64,000 bases of DNA. It comes from Coptis chinensis (lineage: Eukaryota > Streptophyta > Magnoliopsida > Ranunculales > Ranunculaceae). Positions 34,220-45,091 of the stretch are shown one piece after another (the stretch's first letter is position 1; each line of letters opens with the position of its first letter). The stretch is from NCBI GenBank assembly GCA_015680905.1, contig CM027377.1, forward strand, positions 63,881,501-63,945,500, read 5' to 3'. A program made the position numbers and the translations under genes. The notes below the pieces were generated by a model. That model was not told the DNA's origin and made no database searches. It worked only from the letters and a program-made list of their open reading frames with translations.

Positions 34220-37200
34220 CTAACGAATGTTTGGAGGACGAGGAGGTCTCACCTTGTGGGTTATCAAAAGTACTCCTTGATATGCTGGAAAGATTGCTGG
34301 TAAAGTTGCTTCTCTACCTTGAACTATTTTAGGTCTGATGATTGTGTGATAGGCCTTGTGGTTCCTCTGTGTAGAAGATTGACGAAAATCTTTCTTTCTA
34401 ACAGGACAATAGTATATGAAGTGCCCTTTACCACCACAGTAATGATAATGGATGTCTGGCTGACTACACTCAAGGTGGGCGGTAGACTGGTTCACATACT
34501 TCTCTCGTTCAGACAATGATGGTGTGGAAGAGGTTTCAACAGTGCAATGCTTCTTATCAATATGGTTCACTTTCTGCTTCAGAAGGCTCATTTAAGTTTC
34601 TAGATTCTGTTGTTTTTACAAAACTTCTTTAAGCTGATTCTCTAGTAACTGATTTTTCTGGGCAGAAGTCTGTTATTCATCCTGAAATGTAGAGTTCATC
34701 TTCTCAAGATATGATACTCTCTCTATTAATTTTCCATTCTGCTCACTTAAATCCTAAATTTTCTACAGAGATTCCAAGAACATGGCTAGCAACGCCTCTG
34801 TGGTGGATTCTTGTATCATGCTATCAAGGAAGTATACCTCTTCACCTTTGGCATCATCACAATCCTTATGCAACAGGTGAAAGATATTTATGTCCATGGA
34901 CATCTTACCAAAGTTGATCTTCATTTCACCGTTGTGACAATTTATCAAAGCTTTTGCGGTAGCGAGGAAAGGTCGGCCTAGAATAATTAGAATTTTATCA
35001 AAGGCCTCCTTGGTGTCTATCACAATGAAATCCACTGGATAGTAGAAATCGGCTACTTGAACAAGAACATCCTCAACTATGCCTCTGGGAATCTTGGTAG
35101 AACGGTCAGCTAACTTCAATTTGACTTTTATAGGCTTTAGGTTCTCCAGGCCCAACACTTGGTACACATGATATGGCAAGAGATTAACACTAGCACCAAG
35201 GTCTAAAAGAGCATTACCCGTGAATTTTTCTCCTATCTTGCATGATATTGTAGGACTTCCTAGATCTTTGAGCTTGACTGGAGCTTGCTGATGGATAATA
35301 GATGTTGTTTATCCAGCTAGAAATGCTCACTTTGGAACATGAGTACTTCTCTTCATGTTGCATGCATCTTTCAAGAATTTAGCATATGATGGCAACTGCT
35401 TGATCACTTTGAGAAAAGGGATATTAATGTTATCTTTCTCAAATGCCTCCTTCATCTCTAAAAATTGTTTGTCCTTTTTGCTTTGAGCAAAAAACATAGG
35501 AAAAGGTGCCTTTGGTACAAACACATCAGCATGTGTCTGCTCTTCTTTCTCTTCGGCATTCTTGCATATCTTGTCTTGGTTATCTTGACAAATGGGAGTT
35601 GAAAGGATTTCTCCCACTTCCTTTTGAACTTCATTTGAAATCTTGACCGATTGCTCTTTAGCAATGTCATCATGAGAAGGTAAGTCAACCTTGTTGTCTA
35701 TTTTCAATCCTAATCTAAGAGTAGTAACTGAGCTGACATGATCATGGAGGTGATCAGTACTAGAAGTTGTCCCAATGTGACATACATCTTCACTCTTCGA
35801 TATTGGTTCCAATAAACTAGGTTGAATGGCTTGTGTCTTTACAGATAAAGCAGTAGTGAGTTGGTCGACTTTAACCTCTAGAGACTCCATTCTAGAACAT
35901 TGACTTGCCTGAGATTGCTAGAGATTGAGCTGAGACTATGCAAGAAGCTCTAGAACACTTTCAAACTTCTGATTTTTTTGTGATAGCAAAGTAATTGCAT
36001 TCTCCAGGTTGGCAGGTGCGGCATAATTTCTCCTAGGATTAGGCACTAACTCTTCACTTGTATTGGAATTCTGCTGAGAGTAAAATTGTTGTTGAGGAAC
36101 CAACTGTGAAGCTTGACTTGTCTGTGATATATAACTTTGATCTTGAGAACCTGGGGGCCCAGCGTTCTATCTCCAATAATTACCTTGAAAGTTATTACCA
36201 GCTTGGTTAGGCCTCTGAAATGAGTTCACATTGTACTCTCCAACTAATGCATGTTGATAGTAACCAGGACATTCTAGAGTTGCATGGGAAGTGTCTGAAC
36301 AAACTTCACAGTATCGGCTAGCTTGCATGACTAGGAGAGATTTAGCTTGAGACTTGTTGATCATGGAGGAATTCATAGAGAACTGGTTGAATTTCTTACT
36401 CAAAGTTTTAATACTGGTGGCCAAGCTGGCCAATGTAGACTTCAGTTCTTGATCTGATTGTTTATGTGCTTGGTAACCAAATTGCTTTCGCTCCCCCTCC
36501 ATGCTAGCGACATCCTCGTTGCTAGTAGTCCATTGTTGTGTTTCTTCAGCTAAATTGTCAAGAAAGTTGTAAGCTTCCTCTCTATCCATCGATGTAAACT
36601 TGCCTTTGTGCATTGACTGTATCATCTGTTTGTTCATCATCGAGAGTCCTCGATAGAAAAAATGAGCCAGTGTGCTCTTATGATAACCATGATGTGGACA
36701 TGAGACTAGTAGATTATTGAATTTCTCCCAGCTTTGATGATATTTATCAGTCACCTTCCCTTTGAAATTGCTGATAGCTTGCTGCATGGCATCAGTCTTC
36801 TGGGGTGGGTAGAACTTGTTCATAAACTTTGTTCTTAACTTCTCCCTGTTGTCTATTGAATTGATTGGCTGTGCAGTTAACCATTCGGATGCTTTACCTT
36901 CGAGTGAGAGTGGAAAAAGAATTAACTTGATACTCTCATCTTTGATATTCTGGTTCTTGAAAGTTCTGAGGACTAATAGAAATTTGTTCATGTGAACATA
37001 TGGTTGAACATTGTCTGAACCATTGAACTTTGGAAGCATAGAGATTACTGATGCTCTAAGTTCAAACTGGTTAGATTCTGTCTCTGGAAAAATAATACTG
37101 ATGGGTAGGTCTCCAATGATTGGCAAATAGAAATCGCTTAACCTCTTCCTCTGTTATGCTTGCATGGGTGGGATAGCTTCACCATTATTCGGTTCCATAA

Positions 37201-37225
37201 CACCTCCATCATTGCATGCGGCCAT
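34220..37225 (-). pseudogene. D: gag-protease-coiled coil-second zinc knuckle polyprotein
   Basis: One reading frame of about 1000 codons, ATG at 37225, with no net frameshift and only nonsense changes (near 37154, 36167, 35327 and several at 34592-34765). Parts: capsid-type gag (37126-36400; LPKFNGSDNVQPYVHMNKF, WLTAQP, REEAYNFLDNL), an intact CCHC knuckle (CEVCSDTSHATLEC, near 36270-36315), an acidic linker with the FPMFFAQSKKDKQFLEM region, protease with LLDLGASVNLLP (about 35185-35220) and ILGRPFLATAKALINC, then heptad-like coiled coil (34765-34570) and a second knuckle that has lost its first Cys (YHYCGGKGHFIYYC, near 34410-34450). A knuckle after the protease is unusual. Probably assembled particles using proteins of a partner element. 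Confidence 0.8.
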
Positions 37226-37787
37226 TATATCAATCTTGTCTAGTATTCTTGCTATGCGAAGATGATGAAAAACTATCCTACTATGCTTGAATGCAATGAA
37301 ACTAATATGTAACTATTCTAAATTATACTAATATGCAAAACTACTTTCCTTCAATTGGGTTGGGCTTTGCAGCTAGTATCTCGCCCGTTTCTAGGGCTAT
37401 GGTGAATCACTTGGATTGCTTAAGTACCACGACCCACAGACGATAGTCCGTTTGTCAAGATTCAGACAAGAAACACTAGAGTTTGATGTTTCGCTGTGTG
37501 GCTTACAACTTCAACTGTTGAAAAGATCCTAAATGCAATTATACTAGAAATCAATAAAACTAAACTGCGATGCAACTATACTAAGAAAGCAATAAAACTA
37601 AACTACGATGCAACTATACTAAGAATGAAATAAAAAGAATGAAGATTCGACTAACCTGGATGGTAGATCTTGTCTTCGAAATGTCCTTCAAGCTTCTTTC
37701 TTTCTCAAAAGGATGGATGATGCGACTAAAATTACCTCAAGATCCAAAATTCTAATCTTGAAAGAAAACGTTAAACATAAACAACTT
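37226..37787 (-). other. D: leader
   Basis: Untranslated region between PBS and ATG. Short repeated segments AACTAAACT(A/G)CGATGCAAC near 37555-37620. No GC-rich motif of the A/B/C type here; D has its own GC-containing array in the LTR. Confidence 0.5.
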
Positions 37788-37805
37788 AAAACGGCAGCGG
37801 CGCCA
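37788..37805 (-). other. D: primer-binding site
   Basis: Minus strand TGGCGCCGCTGCCGTTTT, two bases after the 5' LTR. Same class as C (TGGCGCCGCTACC) and as the tRNA primer sites typical of Athila elements. Confidence 0.85.
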
Positions 37806-37807
37806 TT

Positions 37808-39415
37808 TGACACTGCCTCTTTTTGTGTGTAGGTGAGATATGGGATATGGATAGATGATGGTCGTTGAACAAAATAGAAGCGTATCAAGACCTAATTATC
37901 CCTCAATAAGTAAAGGATGAGTAGGGTATCATTCCACTTTTAAGTGTATGTTTATATGAAGGACAGGACTGGAAAGGGGGTTTGAGGGATTAAAAACTAT
38001 TATTATAAATTTTAGATTCTAATGCTAAACTAAACTAAACTAACTAAACTAAACTAAACTATTGAGAATTTATAAGAGAAGGAATTCAAGAGATTAGAAT
38101 CCACAAATACTTTTAATCTATGACCTTCTACTTCATGGTTGTTCTTACAAATAGACTACAATTAGGCAATCGAGCAAGTGCCGATGCCCTCTTGGACAAA
38201 ACATCATTAACAAATAACTCTACTTAAGGTTGTTCCTATGTTCATGTTACTAGTATCTTCTTTCCTTTTATGTGAGCTTGGGCAGCTATTCAATGAATCA
38301 CCATCTAAGGCAAACACAAGGAATACTTCCCTTACTTTAAAACACTACACAACTAGAAGAAAAGTAGAGAATAATAGTATAATATTCAATTACAATAAAT
38401 AAAACCCTATTCTAGCATTATATTCAATTGTAATAAATAAAAGCATGTCACTAGCAAATATTCAATTGAAATAAATAAAACCCTAAAATAGCATGATATT
38501 CGATTGCAATAAATAAAAACCTTAATCTATACTTCCATCCCCTGGTCTGGGCAATGGAACTAATAACTAGAAACATAAAGAACTAACCTGATTGAAGAAC
38601 ACCATGAACCAGAAGAATCATTAAACCTTAAGCACCAGCTTCATCTTCTCCCTTGAAGGAGAAGATTAGCCTTCCATAAAAAAGGAAGAACACGAAGAAC
38701 GAGAAGAAGAAGAGTCGAAGAACATAAGATTAGAAAGACTAATTTATTAAGACTCATCTAGTTAAAACCGATCTTTTATTATTAATCTCTCTCTGCCTTA
38801 AGTTCTTGAGACAAGAATATAAGTGAATTAGCAAATTACATGAGGCACTTAGGTCCTCTATTTATAGAGATTACAATGAGCTCTAGAAGCATTCCAAACC
38901 GTCCTTTGTTTCCTAATACAAATAAACTTCTTTCAGAGTCCAACTTTGTCTCCAAAACTAAGAAAGAATTTGGCTACAGTGTTGATTCATACGTCTGGAC
39001 TCACTATTCATGCGTCTCAGATGCAATCAATGCATCTGGACGCTCGGTCCATGCGTCCTAGACGCGTTAGCCGATTTTGTCTCTTCTGCTATATCATTCT
39101 ATCCTCTTTTGCAGGCTTTGGTCTAAGCAACGAATCCTTTGGCCTTGGGCTTCCAAATAGGCTTTAAAATAGGTCCAAGTCGCATCTTTAATAGCTCCAA
39201 TTCATTTGCCTTCTCCATGATTGTCCACGGGCTTCCCATGTGATCCTTAATGCTCCGAATTGCTCCGTTTTACCCCTTTTTCTCTAATATTCCACAAAAC
39301 TCTCTCTTTGACCTATAGAATCATAAAACATAACTTACAAACACTATTAGTCTACTAAGATGGCTAAACAAGAGGCATAATCGAGGGTTAAATAGCACTT
39401 TTTGAGCACTTATCA
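37808..39415 (-). repeat. D: 5' LTR (1608 bp)
   Basis: Same ends and content as 30576-32173. TATAAATA at 38859-38866 (minus), minisatellite at 38380-38520, ATGCGTCTGGA-type array at about 38990-39068. Confidence 0.9.
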
Positions 39416-39546
39416 AGTGGCTACACTTGCTGGATCAACTATGCTGCTCCTAACATTACTTTGGGGAACATGTGTTGTTGCTGACAAGGTTGATCTCTCA
39501 ATGGAGCTCAATCAGTTCATTGGACAAAGCGCTTGGACTTTTGTTG
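39416..39546 (+). pseudogene. NCL-like cation exchanger exon, 3' part
   Basis: Continues the frame of 30519-30575 once the AGTGG duplication is counted once: ATLAGSTMLLLTLLWGTCVV, then ADKVDLSMELNQFIGQSAWT. The hydrophobic stretch with GST and LWGTC is typical of the alpha-repeat and membrane helix of plant NCL proteins. The exon appears to end before GTTAGT at 39547, a plausible donor. No stop lies in the exon itself, so D is the visible lesion. Confidence 0.75.
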
Positions 39547-39880
39547 GTTAGTCCATCTGTTTCCTTTCTTGAATATATTCAGAAAAGTTAAAACCATGTC
39601 TTATTATAGTTCAAAGATTAATTGATACAGTACTTGAGAATTGATCAGTAGTACTCTGTGGAAGTTATGTTCATGTTTGACATTGTTCATTCTTATCTTA
39701 ATGAAATCAAATTGTTTCAAGAATTTACTTATGTTAGGTTGCTTTTTATTGATTGGTGTTAATGTTTATGAATATGAAAGGGAATGTGGTTGTTTGGGAG
39801 AGGTTTTTATTTGTAGGTTGTCATAATTAAGTGAGCAATACTAGCACCAAAAAAAATAAAAAAAAATGACAAACTATGTC
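39547..39880 (+). other. Probable host intron
   Basis: AT-rich, T-rich; no transposon motif or coding exon recognised. Confidence 0.4.
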
Positions 39881-40252
39881 ACCTGAATAAAGGGTGAGAT
39901 AAAAGGTTGTCCAATGATGCCCTTCCCAAAAGAATTTATCACTTTTACTTTTTTTATATTATCTCAGTTTCAATTAGAAAAGCGTCTCAGCTTTTGTTCC
40001 ATGCTAGTTGGTTTTAATCACAATTTATCTATGTTTTATTCTATATAATCTCGATTTCATTTAGAATACTGAGATAATATATTTAGATAAGATGTTAGAC
40101 TTCTGAGATAATTTAGTAGCTTATTATCTCGGTTTTAGAAACTCTACTCTCTCGGTGGATGTTACTTCAATTTTTTGGGTACTTGAAAACCGAGGTAAAA
40201 ACTCTAATATCTCCCCTTTTAGCGGAGCTTATAAACCCTTTTTTAAGTAGTG
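39881..40252 (-). mobile_element. CACTA (En/Spm-type) transposon terminus
   Basis: The + strand ends ...TTAAGTAGTG at 40252, i.e. CACTACTTAA inward on the minus strand, the CACTA terminal inverted repeat. Inside are repeats of ATCTCGGTTT in both orientations (about 39959, 40045, 40071, 40108, 40124, 40190), like the subterminal repeats that bind the transposase. The other terminus was not found; the left limit is approximate. Confidence 0.55.
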
Positions 40253-40705
40253 TCACCCCACCTTGTTATCTTAATTTCCTATATTTGTTTATGTTGTATT
40301 TTAGTCGTATAGATTCGTGTGACACAATCTAGTCTTCTAGATTTTCCTTCGCCCTCATAACTTATGCCATTTACGCATTTCAAGGCATTCTTCCATCACC
40401 TTATAAGTTGCCCACAATTAGATTTGAGTTTTTCCTAGATCATTACATAGCATTCTTAATGCTGATCATTTTCATAGCTTATTCGCAAAAATCAAACCGC
40501 TAACGAATCGAGTATCTTAGTTTTAAGTTTTACGACTCAGCAGGACATGATGGGTATTTTAGAAAAGATATGGGCTTGGGCCAAAAATTCATTTTTCACC
40601 CAAACCCATGATATTTACACCCTACCGACCATCCCATTTTACCTCATGCCCCGACCCAATTTCTTCATCTTTACCAAACAAAATAGATCTGACCTAAATC
40701 GATCA

Positions 40706-40756
40706 GAGCGCGACCCGCGCCTATCCAAACCTAAATCCAAGCGTGACCCGCACCTT
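40706..40756 (+). repeat. E: GC-rich motif pair before ORF1
   Basis: GAGCGCGACCCGCGCCT (40706-40722) and AAGCGTGACCCGCACCTT (40739-40756), about 100 bases before the ORF1 ATG. Confidence 0.7.
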
Positions 40757-40848
40757 CATCGAAACAGACCTTTTCAAGTTTTTTACAACACCTTCCCATC
40801 ATCATCCCCTACTTATACCCCTACCAATATTCAAATTTCAACCTACCA

Positions 40849-41984
40849 ATGGCCCGACCAGCAAAAATCATGCCAGAATTTGCTTTTAACGCGGACCAAT
40901 TCCAACCATTTTATGGTACAGAGATGCGTACTGGAGGGTGGGATAGAATGTGGTACTCTACTGAGGAGTACAACCATAAGGATTTGGTTTTAAGATTTTA
41001 TCGTAATTAGAGGATAACTCCTTCAGGGAGGATGTTTATGGATTTGGACGGAGTTCAAGTGGATGTGACGCACGATTTGCTAGCATCCATTATTGGGATA
41101 CCCACGAAATAGGTCACCCTGACCTTATAGAGATCCCAGTTTGATGGAGTGATTCAGTTGATGCTAGAGACGCTACTCGAGGGTCGATACAACAGTCGTT
41201 CTCACTGCGCGTGCCAATAGTCCCTTAGGATTAACTAGCTGGTTGTAATGCAATGGCTATGCAAGAACCTCTGTAGCACCTCAAAGCCGAGTCACATCAA
41301 CTTGTCATTCCTGCACATCCTTTGGGTTTTGTAGAATAGGAGGTATGGTTTTTGCCTCATTGATTTTCTGTGTGAAAAGGTTATGGATGTAGGCCTAACC
41401 ACTGACCCCTACCTGTTTTAGTAACTAAGATTATGTTATCTTGGGGTTGCGTGCCTGAGTCACCTTGGACTCAGATTAAGCTTCACTCAAATGCAAAGGC
41501 GTATAGTGAATGTGTCCAAAGGCATTGGACACTGCCTGAAGAGAGGGCTGATGGTATAGATCAGGATGAAGAAGATGAATATCCTACTTGTTTTGCTGAG
41601 AATGCTATGGATCGTGCTTCTTCTGAGTTTGAACGCTTTTCACTACTCCATAGTAGGATGCGTACGCTTTATGATCACTAGCGAACCTTAACTGAGCTCT
41701 GTGACTCAATACAGAAGCGTCAGGGCTCCATTCAATGTCATCACCAAACCTTAGAGCAGAACATCTGAACCCTTGATGACAACCAAGCATACATGCTTAA
41801 TATTCTAGAGAATATGGAACGGGAGCAACAACAATACCGAGATGCGCAGGCAGCTTTTCAGGGTGAAGTCTTGAGATGTTTGCCCTAGCCTAGAGGTTCA
41901 CCTTCTTCTTCTGACTCTAGACGTGAGCGTCGTCGTCGTCGTCATCGTTCTAATGGTTCTTGACCATCTTCTTCTCAAGGATAG
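40849..41984 (+). pseudogene. E: env-position ORF1
   Basis: ATG 40849 (MARPAKIMPEFAFNADQFQP). Homologous to ORF1 of B and C: GGWDRMWYSTEEYNHKDLVL, then middle domain, then SEFERFSLLHSRM in the coiled-coil region and the Arg-rich tail RRERRRRRHRSNG, ending near 41984. Stops near 41008, 41111, 41217 and 41679, plus a frameshift near 41420. The Arg-rich tail may be a nuclear-localisation or RNA-binding segment (inference). Confidence 0.65.
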
Positions 41985-42947
41985 ATTCTTTCTTCTTGTT
42001 TTGTTGTGATGGTTTGTAATAACTAACTATTTTAATTTTAGTAACTTAGTTTAATTATTTGTTAATTGCATTTTCTTTAGTTAAGTAGTTAATATTTGTT
42101 TATGTGATTGCTCTACTATGCACGTATCGTTAAATTTAATGCGTGATTAATCACATATTCCTTACCATATAGTTTTTCTGTTGCATATCAGCATGTTTAG
42201 GTATTTTACTGAACTATTCCATGAACCCCCTCTCAAATTGTTTGGGGGTGGTATATTTAAATTTAGCACAATGTATGTGCACGTATGAAATTGCATGCCT
42301 TAATCACATTTTTATAAGTTTTGGGCCAAAATATAAGAGCCCTTGGGCCTTGTTTAAATTAATTAGGACCCACAATGTAATTAGGTACCTGATATTACAA
42401 GGAATTTTAAAGTTATGCAGAATTTCATAAGCTAATCTAATAGAGAAAACCCATTATATGCAACCCATGGGCCTTGTTTTATTCAATTGGGATCCATAAT
42501 GTAATTAGGAACCTTAAATTTCATGGAATATCAAAAATTTCATGGAATTTCGGAAGCTAATCATATATAGAAATTCCCAAATAAAAAGTAGAATTCATGT
42601 GTTAGAAACTATTCCTAAAAATATGTTTTTGCACATCTTTTTATTTAGTAACCATCCGGCCTTAGACTTAGCAACCAAACACTATAAAAACAATATCTAA
42701 GCATGCTCTTTCATAACTAAAATCCCTAAACACATCGCTGCATCTCATAGCGCTCACGTGTCCTATCCAAGAGCAAACAGAGCGCGCACCGCCCTTATAT
42801 AATTGTTATCAGTTTTACTTAATCGTGCCCTGCGTCCTCCAAAAGTATATTCAGAGCGCGCACGCGCCTTCACTGCAAGCTTCCAGGCTCAGATTTCCAA
42901 GTTCTTCTTCTCTAACTTCCAGTACTTAATTTCATTACTTGGTTGCT
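41985..42947 (+). other. E: region between ORF1 and ORF2
   Basis: Noncoding. GTTTGGGGGTGGT at 42240-42252 after ORF1; GC-rich copies at 42780-42796, 42821-42838 and 42854-42870 before ORF2. Two degenerate copies of a segment around CCTTGTTTTATTCAATTGGG occur near 42345 and 42470. Confidence 0.6.
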
Positions 42948-43866
42948 ATGACTACTTGAAAAATTATACCGGAACAATCTTTTGAGGACCTATTTCTTAA
43001 TAACAAGTATGGTGCATACTTTGATGACATGATAATGGAGCACGATTGGTCCACCTTGCTACTAAAACCTAATCAAACGTATTCTCCTACCCTTACTATA
43101 TATTTTTATGAGCATGTCGAATTCTTTACACGCTCCCATGGAGAAGACAGAATCATAGTGATGTTAGATGATAAACCTTGTTTACTGACTAAGTACTTAA
43201 TTTCTTGTTCATTAGAAATTCCTATCCCTGCCCAACACACCCATATTAATTATATAGATGATAATGTCAACCATTATGACTGGGTAAACTTCCACGAGAC
43301 CTATGGTGCGGGTATATTCCAAGTAGAACGCCAAGGCCAATGAAATGTATCCTTAGGAAGCATGGCCCTTAATACGGGCCTTGCTATGATTTTCCTTAAG
43401 TTAAATGTCCTAGGAGATTGGCACTTCAAATCTGTGGATTCCACCGCATGCAACACCTTCATTGCTTTAGCTAAGGAACGTTGGTTTTATGATATATCCA
43501 AAACCATAGTGGCTGGTCTTGCCCGAGCACAGACTGTAAGGCATAAGTACCTTCTTATGCCAGTCACAGTCACTCGTATCATGACCTTCTTTTTCCCAGA
43601 ATTTTGTACACGTTTCACCGATTGGGTTAAGGTTGACACAATACGCACAACCAATGCTATAGTCCGTTCTTTACGTGCTATGGTTTGTCCTGGCTGGCAT
43701 CCAACCTCACCTAATAGTCTCATATACCACATCCGACCAAATTGCACTTAATAGGTTGGCTAGGGTAGATGACAACAGAATGAAGGCATGGAAAGTGGTC
43801 ATAGATTGTCAAGACTTAAAAGAGCCTCATTTCACAAGTGAGGAACAAAGGGAGGATAATGCCTGA
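42948..43866 (+). pseudogene. E: env-position ORF2
   Basis: ATG 42948 followed by a TGA at codon 4, then open from about 42960. Segments TYSPTLTIYFYEHVEFF, YIDDNVNHYDWVNFHETYGAG, a hydrophobic stretch (MALNTGLAMIFLKLNVLGDW), KYLLMPVTVTRIM and an acidic C-terminus. TGA near 43341 and a frameshift near 43700. Same family as ORF2 of B and C. Confidence 0.7.
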
Positions 43867-44100
43867 TTAGCACAACTATATATGGTAATATTTATAATTT
43901 CATGTTATAGTTCGCTTGTGTCCCAAGCGATTTTTTATTCATGTTATCTCCATAATGGATGGAACTCATATAGGATCAGTTGCGTCTACATTTTAATTCT
44001 TTATATTTGTATCGTTAACTTTCTTTTACAAATGCTCCCATTTACAAGAACGTTTCTATGGTACTCTCTATCCTTTATTTTTATTCCATACTTTGGGGAT

Positions 44101-44910
44101 TGAAGCTTTAGATAGTGGTGGTAACTTCAAAAGAGTTTTTTTTTAGAAGTGAGGTTCATCCTAAATTGTTTAAAGTTTGAGTGTGGGAGTTGTGAAGAAG
44201 AAAGGTAGACTCTTGTATGGATTAGATTGGTGTTAAGCTAATGAAAACATTGAAAGCTTTAGTTCTTGGTATTAAAATGACTTGAAAACATTGAAAGAAA
44301 GATTGATTAAAACTTGAAATAAGAATAACAAGATAAGATTGAAGATTGAAATAAGAATAAGTAAATAACAAGTTTGATTGAAAGGAAATAAAACAAACAA
44401 TAAAGTAAAAACTTGAATTGAAAAACTAGACAAGAAATTAAACAAACCAAATGGCTTGGATCCTAAGACAATGGATGGTTTCTCTCTCCCTAGCTTTTAG
44501 CTTATATACCCCTACTTTTGCCTTTTACAGATTTTCTCTTCTCCATTACAAATTAGACACCTCACATTTCACTTTTTCTTTTGTTTTTTGCTTTCTTCTT
44601 GACCAAGGTAGGTTTTGGGTTGAATGTCATATTTTGAGATAAGGGCATCCATATCTGGTCTTCTGAGTTGAGGGCTTTAACCTTTGACTTTGACTTTTTT
44701 AGCACTTTTCCATAGCAGCTTCTGGTCTTCATAATAAGCGTGATTAAGGCTCCTTTTGGTGCTAAGACGCAGCTTTTATGATAAGTGGTCTGAACTACTC
44801 CTTAACCTAAAAAAGGCAATAAAAGCTATGAGTTGTTTTTTCGTTAAGTGTAAGACGGGTTATAATGCAACAATATAAGGGTAATAAAATGCATATTTGG
44901 GAGTTGATCA
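44101..44910 (-). repeat. F: 3' LTR (810 bp)
   Basis: Minus strand starts TGATCAACTCCC (44910) and ends ...AAAGCTTCA (44101). A TATA-like TATATAAG lies at 44512-44519 on the minus strand. Unlike the other LTRs beyond the first bases, so F is a separate subfamily. Confidence 0.7.
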
Positions 44911-44924
44911 CCACCCCCAAAAAG
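44911..44924 (-). other. F: polypurine tract
   Basis: Minus strand CTTTTTGGGGGTGG directly before the LTR. Confidence 0.7.
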
Positions 44925-45021
44925 CATCTTGTTTGTACTCAAGCAAGGATGAGATAAAAAACTAAGATCACAAATGAGTGATTTATTATAAGTTATACTA
45001 ATCTTGTTTTGCAAAGTGCGA

Positions 45022-45091
45022 TTGCATTGACCATATGCAACAAGGCCTTCAACCACGAGGAATTCCCTAGTAGACGAGCTTTAAGCCTCGT
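45022..45091 (-). promoter_or_regulatory. F: three-hairpin element
   Basis: Minus strand: I 45074-45091 (ACGAG / CTCGT, 8-base loop), II 45053-45073 (CTACTAGG / CCTCGTGG, one wobble and one mismatch) and III 45022-45040 (TTGCAT / ATGCAA, perfect). Confidence 0.7.

Larger units (their letters stand above)
30576..39415 (-). mobile_element. Element D: gag-protease-only gypsy element inside a host exon
   Basis: 8840 bp, minus strand, with two LTRs (1608 and 1598 bp; TG...CA), PBS, one long ORF and PPT. Flanked by a perfect AGTGG duplication (30571-30575, 39416-39420). It has no RT, RNase H or integrase, so it must have been mobilised in trans. In the first 220 or so LTR bases I count 7 differences, all transitions (about 3%), so the insertion is fairly recent. 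Its gag and hairpins place it near the Athila group. Confidence 0.9.
40253..44100 (+). mobile_element. Element E: env-position fragment of Athila-like element
   Basis: Matches the part of B and C from after integrase to after ORF2. No gag, pol or LTR. It breaks at 44100 inside the post-ORF2 region (ATACTTTGGGGAT), where F is inserted; the rest of E may lie right of the window. Confidence 0.75.

Noticed and set aside
29631..40252. tRNA or rRNA genes in the host segment
   Set aside because: None recognised by cloverleaf or conserved box reading; a tRNAscan run would settle it.
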